From Casuarina equisetifolia (taxonomy: Eukaryota > Streptophyta > Magnoliopsida > Fagales > Casuarinaceae): DNA of 64,000 nucleotides. Under the pieces are notes generated by a model. It had not been told where the DNA came from, did no database searches, and was given only the letters and a program-made list of their open reading frames with translations. Location: assembly GCA_028551475.1 (NCBI GenBank), contig CM052360.1, positions 5,320,501-5,384,500 on the forward strand, in the 5' to 3' direction. How positions within the stretch are numbered: position 1 is the stretch's first letter; every line of letters begins with the position of its first letter. Below, piece by piece: positions 32,699 through 45,296 of this stretch. The position numbers and the translations under genes were made by a program.

Positions 32699-35600
32699 AG
32701 TTAGAAAGTGAGAGCTTGACAAGAAACATCTTTGTTTTGAAATTTCTTGTAACTATCCCAGAATTATGTGATAGTTGGAGTTATCCTATTATTTCTGGAT
32801 TTCAACATGATTTTTGTCTTGTTTATGATGGTTGTTAGGATGACCGTGTAAATTATGACTGTGTTGTTTGCTTTGCTTCAATCTAAAAGAATAAAGTTTT
32901 TTTGATTAAATTACACTAAAAGTTTAGATTTTTTCATCAATTTGGGAGTTGTTGACTTGTAATTTGTTATCAATCTTATTTCTGTCACATACACATGAAG
33001 GTGGTTGTGATTGGTGAAGTCACATTATGTGTACAAACATGAAAGTTCAAATCAAGAATGTTTTTAGAGTAACGTGATTTCTTTTGGAATTTCTTGTTTT
33101 AAGTCACATGAATGATGTGTTTGTTTGGTAGATATCTGTAGTTTTGAAATGAAACCATATGCAACTTGTGAGATGTAGTTTGTATTTAATCTTGAAATGA
33201 TACCATGTGCTGCTTGTGAGATATAGTTTGTTTTTAGTCTTGTATTCTTATGATAATTCTCGCAATTTAGCTTATGTTCTTTCCTATTGGGGTAACGATG
33301 ATAGGATATTTTGAGCACACAGGACATGATGTTTTCACAGGTTCTCCCCCCTGTTGTGCTGCATTTGTGCTTGCTTTTTCTAGATTTCCTGTGAAACTAT
33401 TTTAGTTGTTTAATTGAAGAGTGTCATGTCTATGGCTTCATATGATATGATTTGGTTTAGGAGTATGCTTGACCTGGTAATCGTCCCAAATGCTTGCGTT
33501 AGTTTGGGGATTCAGTATATGCTTTGGTTGTTGTTCGCTTTGGCTTGCAGTGAGATTAATGACTGCTCATATTTACTACTCGTAACTGGCATATACTAGC
33601 AATCGTTTTCTACCCTTGCATGGTAATCATCCGTTTTTTTACCATCACAATTGCGTGTTGACTGATGTTTTTCTACTGTGAATTTCATTAAAATTCAATT
33701 CTTGTTCAGTGCTTCGATGGGAATGGTATATATGAGTTAGTTCTGTCTTAGCATTTAACGTTTGGGCACTGCGTAGATTAGGAAGTTCCAAGAAATGTTT
33801 CCTGTTCCTCGGTTAGTATAAGTAGTAGGCATCAGTACGACTTGGTAGGGCTTACATTGGCGTGCTACAAACCCTAATCATCATATTATCTTGGCATCAC
33901 AAAGATACTCATATCTGATGGGTTTTTAACATTATTCTTTTTAGTTTGTTCCAATTCCGTACTGAGCATTATGTTAGGCAATGCATCATCTTTTCTCGTG
34001 TTCTTTTTGCTATCTTTCCCTTATTGTAAGTACTACTGTTGGCTATTTTTGTTTTTCTTCTTTTGGGTTTCCTTTTTGCGGCCAGCATGCTCAGATCATT
34101 TTGGTAGTTGGTTGTGAGTTCTGATTTGTGAAGGAAGAGAATGAGGTTCTGCGTAATAATTGTTATAATCGAAGTTGTGCATTTGGTCTTGGAATTAGGG
34201 ATAGAGGTTCGTCTTTTTGGCTTACCGTTGACGTGGGGCTGTTTCTCAACCTACTATGTGGTATGCCAGGTGCAAGTAGACTGGTTTTCAGTCTTGTGGC
34301 CAACCCTTGCCAAACGATGGAGGCCAAGAATGTGTCCAAGTATTCCCCAGGAACCAACATTGGTCACTATTTTTTTTTTATTAATTTTTTTTTTTTTTGA
34401 GATAATGAATGCTTAATGTGTAGAGATACGGGGTGAACATTTGGTGCTCGGAGTTTATTTAACAAGTACGGATATGATGAAATTGTGGAATAGCAAAAGA
34501 TAGGAATATTTAGGGTGTGCTTTTAAGATGATTAAGTCATGTAGACATTTCTTCCCCGTGCATTGTCTCCCCTTTTTCTCTAACGAAAGGGACGTCCATG
34601 TGGTGGCAGCTTGTGGATGTTGCTTTTGAAAGTCTTCTGTTACTCTCTGAAACGGATTATGGTACTGCATTGTTGAATGAAGATCATTAAAGTAGTCACG
34701 AACTTTCATCAATTTCAACTTTTTTTTTGTCCATTATTTTCGCTGACAGAAACAGCTCCCTTCGACCTGAAACATTTGTGGATGTATATGGAACCCTAGA
34801 AGTAATCTCTTTTAGCTTCAACCCTGTGCTAAGCTTGCGCAACAACGACAGTATACTACCCTGCCACCCGTCACCACCCAACAGTTCCTGAAGATGATTC
34901 GACCTTGGCTGGGAGGACGAAGGGTTTCTTCTCGTTTTACTGCATAACAACCAATAACATCATGTCCAACAGCGATCCTGTATAATTGCAAGTATGCATG
35001 ATTCTGAACTTGTTAAATCAGAAAGGTCGGCAATCAAACAAATACAAGACCACAAAGAGTCACGAACAGGGCTGGAGTTTTCAAAGATGAAGAGCAGACT
35101 TTGAAATAAAAATTGAAATTTAGAAGAATGCCACATGCCTACTAGAATTAGACACAATTAAAATAATTGAGGCAATCTAGTATAATAAATATCATATTAA
35201 AAGTTGCTGCATCAAAATAAATTAAAGAACATGTAGTTGAATGTTTAGATGTCATGACATTCAAAAAGTTTTAGTATAGTAAACATTATAATTAATCTTT
35301 TTAAATAAGAATGAGCTTTTTAAGGTTTGGCCCACGCATTGCGAAGGAGTTAATTATAAATGACATTTTTGCAGTTATATTTTGTATTATAACTACCGTA
35401 CAAGTATAACACTACAATTTAAATTCCTGTCTTTACATATATTACGTTGACTTATTCATAAATTTTCAGATTATTGAATTTTTATTATTTGGTATCCATT
35501 AAAACTATTACGAGACAATAAAAATAATTTGAGATGATAATTGTTAGGAAATTTTTGAAATTTAAGAAATCAATAAATATTAAATAATGTTATCACTAAA

Positions 35601-36828
35601 AGCTTTTAGTGTTTTATGCACTTTTGTTGCTCTAATTGAAAGGAAGCAAGATAATTATTAATAAGTTCGACACCTAGAGGTGAAGATATAAACCGTAAAT
35701 ATTTTTTACTGCTTAAATATATGACTTTTTAAAGTTCTTTTATCACAAAAGAACTAACAAGCAAATTATATACTTTCACTTTACAGGTCATCTTTGACTT
35801 CAATTTTTGTTAAATCAAGTGTCTTTTTTTTTCTTTCTTCACGGAATAAAAGAAAATGTCTTGTAACTAACCTATACTTTAGAAACTATAAACCAACTTT
35901 TATTTGACAAGAATTTATTGCGTGCATAGATAAACACATAATATGAAAATAATAACAATGATGTTCAAAGAAAAGTCAATCAATCAAATCAATGTGTTAT
36001 GGCCTTTAAAATAAAAATGTAAATAAGATAGCACCAAATAAGTTTTCTATTCTCTTTTTTTTTTTCCTTTTATTAGGGATGCATCGGAAAAATTTAGATA
36101 ACTTTATAAAGGAAGGGAAGATTTAAGCTCAAAACCTATTATGTGATAGAACTTCTGAATATCACTAAATTATAAAGGTTTGAATAATTTTTTTGTTCCA
36201 CTACTTTATGACAATCTACTAACTATTTTATAGGTAAAAAACAGTTGCTTATTCGATCCGTAACATGTCCGTGGCTGGATTAATGGGCCAAACCCGCGCT
36301 AATAGATCGAAATAAGTAAGAGCATGCTTAACAAAAACGCCGACACAAAAACCCCTTGGCTCCGACTCAAAGAGTTCCCTGCATCAAATGGTCTGAAATT
36401 CTAAATACCAGAACGACTCAAAGAAATCTCAAAAATTACGACCTCATCCCCAGACTCCCCATCCCAGCCTCAAGCCAAACCCACGACGCTCTCACAAAAA
36501 TCAACTCCCTGTCTCGTTTGGCTTCCTTTCGTCCCGTCTCCTCCTCTCTTTCTCCAACCACCTCATCTATCTCTCTCTAGGATTCCACATTTGCTGTATA
36601 TCTCTCTTTTTATCTCCGGTTCTGACAGTTCCTCAACTCCTTCGATGCCCTAGCATCTCCGGCGCCGGTGAGACTCCCCTCTGGGCGGACCTTCGGCAAC
36701 GAAAGGTCCAAAGTCTGTGGGTTGAGGATTTCTTTCAGGTATTTTTATCGTGGAAAGAATCTCGCAATTCTAATCGATCGTGTGGACGCACTATTGAATT
36801 TAGGGCTTTTGAGGCTCCAGTGAGCGCT
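32699..36828. other. CLPP2 3' region, intergenic DNA and HUA2 promoter/5' leader
   Basis: No convincing gene. It contains a 48-bp tandem duplication (33144-33239), a long AT-rich stretch (about 35160-36250), and from about 36480 a CT-rich leader-like region with CTCTCT runs before the HUA2 start. The scattered ORFs here have no recognisable family and no splice partners. Confidence 0.5.
33144..33239. repeat. 48-bp tandem duplication downstream of CLPP2
   Basis: TTGAAATGA(A/T)ACCAT...CTTGTGAGAT(G/A)TAGTTTGT occurs at 33144-33191 and again at 33192-33239 with about eight differences. Confidence 0.8.
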
Positions 36829-39800
36829 ATGCCTCCGGCGCGTAGACGTGGGGCGAATAAGGTCAAGGACAAGAGCCAGTTGGGTCTCGGTGATCTCGTC
36901 CTTGCCAAGGTCAAGGGGTTTCCACCTTGGCCTGCCAAGGTCTGCTTTTTTCTTTCACACTACTTGTATCGGAATTCTGATAATCTTTTGTTAATGTTGG
37001 CTGTATGGATTCTGGGGTTTTGTTTTGTTTTTCTCTCTCTGTTTTGGTTCAAATATGAAGACCTACATAATATACGGTGATTGCTGCTCTTAATTTTATC
37101 ACTTTATTAGATGGGATTGGCATCGTGTTCTTCAGTTTTAAGACCTAAGTTTTTGTGTCAAATAATATTTTCTCTGTTATGCGTATGATAATAGCAAAGT
37201 ATTGGGAACCAGGGTTCTCTATCGATGTTAATTGTGCCTCTACCTTTGGAAAAAACCTTATTACTATTGTTATTTGTCACTTTATGGAAATTGATGATTG
37301 ATGCAAGTCAGATCATTTTTATGTATATTTAACTAATGGTGTGTATATTGGTTATATTTAAGATGTAAATTCTTTGGTGATGTAGTAGTTGGGTGGTATT
37401 TGAGATTTGATTTTGTTGATTATTTTTACAGATAAGCAAACCTGAAGACTGGAAGCAGTCATCAGATCCTAAAAAATACTTCGTTGAGTTCTTTGGAACA
37501 CAAGAAATGTAAGTATGTTAATGTTTTTGAATGTCCTGCGTGGTGATGTAATTACTCAAACCATAAGGTATGTGGTATGTAGATTTCCAATGCCAATTGG
37601 ACATGTTTCATGAAAACACTATCAAAGGCATTAGCTGCACTTAGTTTTGCAGTTGGTAAATGCAACGGATCTTTTGGAGGGTTCGTAATAAGGGTTTGCA
37701 TGTGTGTTTCTGTTTCTGGTTGAAGTTTTTCCACTTTTGGGATGGTTATTGAGTCATCTGTTTATCTTTGCATGTGTTTTTCTCATTGTCTCATTTGTTA
37801 ATTTGACTACTGCTACCATTTTGGCTTCTTACCTTCCCTTATGGTAATTTGTCCTCATTTGCAGAGGTTTTGTTGCCCCAGCGGATATTCAAGCATTTAC
37901 CAATGAGGTTAAGAGCAAGTTGTCTGCTCGGTGTCAAGGTAAAACAGTTAAGTGCTTTGCTCAAGCTGTAAAGGAAATCTGTGCGGCATTTGATGAGTTA
38001 CAAAAGAAGAAATCAATTCGTTCTGTAGAAGACACTGATAGATCAGATATTGGGGATGGGGCTCCTTCTATTGATGGAGGAGAGGATGATGGAGTAGAGG
38101 TTGACTTAAAGGTTGAGATTGGTAACTCAACATACAACAGAGATATGTCGAATGAGGCCACTAGTGATTTGGGCTCACAGATACAAGGTGGAAGTGAAAG
38201 TCAAGATGTAAAGCCTTCTGTTTCCTCTTGTGCAAATGATAGTTCGTCTCTGATTCTGTCTCCTGAGGGGAATAATAGGATATCAGAGGGAACTAAGCCA
38301 AAGGAAGAGGAAATAATGGCATCCAGTCCAGACAGTTCTTCCTATCTAAGAAAAGAAACAACTGCTGGTAAAATTGTAGAAGATGTTTGCACTAAGCAAC
38401 ATGGTGAGGGACAGAAGTTATTGACAAATGGTCATGAGTCAAAGAAGATAGGTGTCTTGTCAAAGAAGAGATGTGAGGGTGCAATAGAAGGACATAAAAT
38501 AACTGCCACTGCTTTAACATCATTGAAGGGTGAAATTAATGGTCATTCTGTTGATCCCCATGAATCTTTTGAGCGATTCAAAGATGGAAGGGCTCGCAAA
38601 GGAGACTCTGGCAGTAGGGCATGTGAAATATCTTCTAGCCCTCTTAAACCAGATTCTGTTGTGAATGCTGGAAAAAAATCAAAGGAGTTGCTGAACACTA
38701 AAAAACATGCCAAGGTTGCTGGTAATATCCAGGATTCTGATGTTAAGCAGGCCAAGGGAAAACCTTCTGGCAAAGAAAAGAGGACCCAACATGGACATGG
38801 AAGGTCTAATTCTGGAGCAAATGACGTTTTACATCCATCCAAAAAATCAAAGAATATAGATATGGGCGATGATGCCTCTCATGGATCACATGCTAGAAGA
38901 ATAAAGAATGTTTCTCCTACTCCTAATGTTATGGAAAAAAAAGCTTTGAAAAAGCCTGAGTTAAAAGGATCAGCATCATCTGTGAAACCAGAAAGTAATT
39001 TTTCTTCCAGAGCCCAAACTGTCATTGTTGGATCCAATGCTTCTGGTGACGAGGCTGTCCTACCTGTAACAAAACGTAAACGTCGAGCAATGGAGGCTAT
39101 GTCTGACTCTGATACCCTAAGTACAGATGATAAAACTGAAAAGAAACTCCCGTTAGGGAAGAATGATGTTTCATGTTCTAGTAATATCAAGGTTTCAGGA
39201 AGTCAGCTGCACAAAAAAAGGAGAGCTGTTTGCCTTTTTGATGATGATGAGGAGGATCCCAAAACTCCAGTGCATGGTGGATCCGCCAGAAATATCAATG
39301 CATCTGCATTTGTTTCAGATACTACCAAGAATAGTGATGTGTGTAATGATGGTTCTGATAATGCTCAGCAGGTTGGAGCTTCTGTTGGAATTGAGGATGG
39401 CCATTTAAAAGAATCTTCTTCTGAATTACATAATGAGTCTGTGTCACCAGGTGAGCGCCCAACTGCTGAGAAAAGGCCTTTTCAGTTGTCAAGTAAGGAG
39501 CAATCCTCATCTAAGGACGCAAAATTGATGATTATTTCTCCTAGAAAGTCCCCTCCGTCAGTTCCATCTAAACCTGTGCCAGAAAATCATAAAGTGGCCA
39601 AACCTCTTGTCAAAGTTGGCAGTACTGGTCCACAGAAGAAGGTTCAGGGTGGGGCTTCTAAGGGTTCTGGTGTTGTTTCTAATAGTATCAACTCTTCTCA
39701 GAATCAAGCAACAACTAAAAGAAACAGGCCTTCTTCAGGAGAAAGATCTAAAATGACTCCCAAGTCAGTCTCAAGGGTTGGCGAATCTCCTGTTCTGCCT

Positions 39801-42800
39801 GAAAGTTCAATAGAGTATAATTCTCTGCCCAGTGAAAGGTGTGCACCATTCGACCAGTATCTATTTATTTATTTGTCTTCCTCATACTCCTGATTCATCT
39901 GTTTTTATTTTTTCATTGCCTTTAATCATAGAGTTGAAGCTGGTAGGGAAGACAGAAGTAATTCTATGATTGATCCTAAGACGGCTGAATCCGTTATGTC
40001 CATGAAGCATCTTATTGCTGTAGCACAGGCAAAAAGGAGACAAGCTCACTCTCAAAGTTTCTCTCTTGGAATTTTTAGTTCCACTTTTGTATCTGCCACT
40101 GAAGTACAGGGAAGGAGCCCCAGTCCACCTGCCATGCAGTCACTTTTGACTGGTACTAGCAATGCAATGCTGGCAGATATGCAAGATTTTTGTCATCACT
40201 CTATTGTGGCTTCTCCATCAAATCCTGGTCACCTATCTGCATCAAGAAATCCACTTGATGTTGAGGAAATTGAAGAGAGAAGAGTTAGTTCAGGTCACAG
40301 GGCTGCTGGAGGGCCTCTGAGTGGTGGTACTGAAGCAGCTGTGGCTCGTGATGCTTTTGAAGGAATGATAGAGACTTTGTCTAGGACTAAAGAAAGTATT
40401 GGACGTGCAACTCGTCTTGCTATTGACTGTGCGAAGTATGGCATTGCCAATGAGGTAGGTTATTTGGTATGCTTATGTTTCTTGAACAGGCTTACGCAAT
40501 AAGGTGTTTATTGATCTGGATTGTTGGTAAGTTACAAATTTCTTGAACATGCACATTGATTGTACCTTTTCAGGAAAACTCATAACTTTCACATATTTTT
40601 TTGATGAGTTATGTGGTCCATGCAGCTAGTTACGATGCACATAAAATTTTTATTGAGTTCTAAGTGTAACTTTTGAATACATTTTGTTTTGTAGGTCAGT
40701 TGCTAAATATTACTGGTCGTTGTGCCTCAGATAGGTGCTTAAACAAATATGAAATAAAATTTTGACTTTCTTTCTTCAAAGAACTTAACTGTACTATACA
40801 CCTTTATGGATTCTGAATTCTTGCCGTTTCTTTCTTCTATTAAGTTGGTTTGAGTTTCGATACATATATGGGGATAGTGTTCTTTCTCTCTCTCTCTTTC
40901 TTTTTTTTTTTTTTGGGGAGGGGGGGTGGAATTCAGAAATTTTGATTCGGTTGCTTACTGTTGATTGTCTTTTGAAGGTAATATAACTGGTGTTTAGGCC
41001 AGTTTCCTGATTTATAGGCGCAATTGATTTGGAGTTCTGTAAATGTTTCTTGAGTTAGATTCCAATTTTTGCAGTACGTCCTTCTTGTGTGTTTCATGCG
41101 GCAAATAAGTTTTCTAGACTCTTGATATTTTCTTGACAGTACCAGACTGTTGCAGACTTCTCCTTTTATTCTCGCTTTCTTGAGCTACTGCCATTCTTCT
41201 TTCCCTCCAAATAGGCCACCTGGGAGAAAGTGGTGGATGCCTTTTGTAATTTTCCTTTTTTCTTTTCATCTTCTTTTTGTTTCTTTTTATTTTGTTTGTG
41301 TTGTGTTGGGTTTTTTTTTCCCTTTGGGGGGGAGAGGGGGTGAGCTTCTTTAATTGAAGTCTTGGAGACTGGGTTGGTCCTTTTTTAGTACAACGTGAGA
41401 TAAACCAAATTTTTGTGCTCCACCTTGTGCCACAAATCTTCAATTATGATAGATGGCTCATGATCGCTTGGGTTGGCATCGATTTACATTCATGTCATTT
41501 TGGAGCCTTACAATAAAAGACAGCAGTTTCTAAAATGTGTCTTGCTTCTCCATTCTGGGCTGCCAAGCCAATGCATTTCTTGTTGCCGCAAAATCTGGCA
41601 TCCAGTAGATATCTCATCTGTGTTTTGTAGAGTCTGAATGCCTGTTTTTAATTGGTTGAATTACCATAGCCCCAGATAGTTCAAGAACTTACCAATGTAT
41701 TTACATTTGTGCTTTTGTTTGAGCAGTAAATTATTGGATGGGGCAGGAGTAGTCTTGCATTTCTATATGTTAAAGTGGGAAAAAGAAAAAGGGAAGAAAA
41801 GAAAAGAACAAGCTTCTTTTGGTTTTTGCTAGCGACACATATTGCAATTGTAAAAGCTGCCTAATCTTTTGCTGCTATGAACTAGTGCATAAGCTTAGGT
41901 TAGTTTGGTCTATTGCTTACCTTGAAGAGGTGTTTTCTGTTTGCTTGATCTCCTGCTGCCATCTAATGCATTATAGTTTCTACATGTACTGTGAGTTTAA
42001 TAATCTGTAAATGTAGGGTGAGTAGAAAAAGATGACTTAGTTTAGGCTGTGGTCTGTTGACTGAGCTTCATGGTTATGTTTCTACTAAGCTGTTTTGTGA
42101 TTTTTCTTTAGCTTCTGCTGTCATGATACTCTCTCTGTAGTCTTACATTGTTTAAACAATGTTGTATTAGGTAATTAATAGTGTTAATAATTGTGTTGTG
42201 TAGTTAATGCTTGTGGTTCACATCCTACAGTACATATTTGTTTTATGCCACTTGCTGTGTTTATCTTCTTTTGTAACGCAGTCTTTACTGGTGTGACACA
42301 TGATATATGATCAAACTTTTCTGCTCTTGGTGAGAGGATTTTGATTTCTGACAAAAAGGCCTTTTTTTGTTACCTACACAAGTAATTAGGTTGCTTATGG
42401 AAGAAAAGGATATCCTACTAGGTTGATTCCAAGAGATAATATGCTTTTAGATAAGAATTAAATGTTGAATTTAATGATGCAGGTTGTGGAACTTCTTATA
42501 CGAAAGTTGGAGACAGAGCCTAGTTTTCATCGTAAAGTTGACCTCTTCTTTCTTGTGGATTCCATTACGCAATGCTCACATAGTCAGAAAGGTAGATAAT
42601 CCTTAAAAAGGACCTCTTTTTTGATGATAAATGCTCTCTCTCTTGGTCTGTCTTTGTCTTCCTTATACAAATACAAGTAATTGCGTTATTTATTGGTTTC
42701 AATATACATTTTTTATTTGGATTGGTGAATAATATTCAGGCATTGCTGGAGCTTCATACATTCCGATTGTTCAAGCAGCATTGCCACGTCTTCTTGGTTT

Positions 42801-45217
42801 TGCTGCTCCATCTGGAACTAGTGCTCGTGAAAATCGTCGTCAATGTCTCAAGGTAAATTTACCTTTTTCTAACTGAGGATAACCTTCATGTTGAGTTCGA
42901 GTTTAATGAAGCACTCTCCTCTACCAGGTTTTGCGGTTGTGGCTTGAGAGGAAAATCTTACCTGAATCTGTTCTTCGGCCTCACATGGATGACATTGGTG
43001 TTACGAATGATGATTCAGCTGCTGGTCTTTCACTGAGACGTCCATCACGAGCTGAACGAGCTGTAGATGATCCATTGAGAGAAATGGAAGGCATGCTTGT
43101 TGATGAATATGGCAGGTCTGCTATATCTTTTTCTCATTTATTTGCTTATCAGTCTCTTGGGAATGATTGGACTGTGTTCTACTAGATTTAATTAGTTATA
43201 TATGCTAGACCATGTGGCATCTTGTCAGGAGCAGTTCTGATACCATATTACATGCCATCTGAGAGAGTAAAAAATGACAATGTGCTGTGTTGGGAAAGGA
43301 AATGATTAATGGTTGAATTTTGATGGACGATAGTTTAGCAATCTATGTGAATATGGTGGTGCTGAATGTCAAATTTAATTACTCCTTGTGAGTGAAATAT
43401 ATAGTTGTGAAACCCATAGATTCAAATTTGACATTCATCTATTACTGTTTAATGATATAGTTGTGCGTGATTTGTCTTTGTACTAGCCAGTCACATACAT
43501 TTTCTATCTTCAATACATCTTCAGTTTTTAACCTTGTGCTAGCGGACGGCTATCATTTATTTTCAAACAGATCAGAAACTATTCTCTTTTGCTTAATGCT
43601 GGAATTCTCTTAACCATCTAATAGATTTTGTTCTCTTGGTTCTTGTGTCAGTAATGCTTCATTTCAGCTGCCCGGTTTTTTATCTTCTCATGTGTTTGAA
43701 GATGAGGACGATGATTTTCCAAGCAGTTCATTTAAGGAAGCTGGTGATGCAAATATGGAAGATACAGCCCTTGCATTGGGAGAGTCAGAAACAAGTACTT
43801 GTCCTCCAAATGACAGGCGCCATTGCATCTTGGAGGATGTGGATGGTGAGCTAGAAATGGAAGATGTTTCAGGACCCCCGAGGGATGAGAGACCATTGTT
43901 CACAAATGGCTCTTTTGAAATGGATTCACATCAGAGCTCAGATAGGACCTTGGATTCTGCACCCAAAAATTCCTCTGAGCTGCCCCCACTGCCAGAGGGT
44001 TCTCCACCATTACCTCTTGATTCTCCTCCTCCACCACCACCTCTGCCTCCTTCACCACCACCCCCACCACCACCCCCTCCATTGTCTCCATCATCACTGC
44101 TGCCTCCACCACCTCCCCTCTCACTGCCACCACCTCTTCCTTTGCAGGCAGCCCCTTCTCTACCACCCTCTGGGCCTCCACCACCACTCCCTTCGCAAGT
44201 AGCCCCTCCTCTACCACCCTCTGGGCCTCCACCCCCTCCACCCTCTGGGCCTCCACCCCCTCCACCCTCTGGTCCTGCACCTCCTCCACCCTCTGGGCCT
44301 CCACCATCCACACCCTCTGGCCCTTTGCCACCTCCACCCTCTGGTCCTCCACCATCATTGGTACCACAAGCTTCTTTACCAACCCCACCTCCATTAAACT
44401 CCCAGCCGTTTTTACCTCCTCCATCATCAGTACAGTCTTCACCACGGTTGGTATATCAACCACCTGTACCTCATGACTATTGTAGCACAGCAACTGTAAG
44501 ACTTCTGAGTGTTGTTTTCTTCTATCTTTCTTGGTTATGGTAGTTTATCCATGGTCTGTCTTTCCTCTAATTCTTGTTCTGCATACAGGGCAACCAACTT
44601 GTCCAAATGCCTAGTCATGGGGGTCATATTGACAATGCACCGAAGAGTGAAATGTTTCCACAGCAGTCATTGTGTTTTGTTTCGCCTGGAGTCTCCGGTT
44701 CTCGAGAATCATCTGGATTTAACTCAAGGCAATTAGAATATGGACACAGTGACATGTACGTAAACCCACAAATTTCCCAATCCAATCAACAGTTTCCACA
44801 AGGTGATCCTTCTTTTGCCCAAAGACCTTTACACCCCGGCCCTCATCACAACACATCCAGTCATTTCTCTTACACAAAGCCAACAGTTCAACAACATCCT
44901 CAGCATCCATATCACCATCCGTATCCCTTACCATCCATTCCAGATGGCCAGAGGCGATTTGTTGCTGATGAACAATGGAGGATGCCCTCAACTGATTTCA
45001 AAACGGATCATCAGCGTGGTGGGTGGATGAATGGAGGGAGGATTCCAAATGGAGAGAGAGCTCATTCAGGGCCAGCCTATGGTCAGGAAGGTACACATCC
45101 CCTTTTTTTCAATTTTATTTTCCTAGTCCTTGTTGTTAATACTATCATATATCTTGATATTTGTATATATATACACATGCATATATATATATACGCATGC
45201 TTCTGCCTGCGTGCGTG

Positions 45218-45296
<79 letters not shown>

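Noticed and set aside
33414..35160. Several ORFs of 60-90 codons between CLPP2 and HUA2
   Set aside because: No conserved motifs, no splice partners and inconsistent frames; expected by chance in 4 kb.
36356..36580. 74-codon ORF upstream of HUA2 as a separate gene
   Set aside because: It sits in the CT-rich promoter/leader region; it might at most be an upstream ORF, and no conserved peptide is visible.
43931..44311. Antisense Gly-rich ORF of 126 codons, resembling a glycine-rich protein
   Set aside because: It is the complement of the HUA2 proline-coding tract and has no independent signals.
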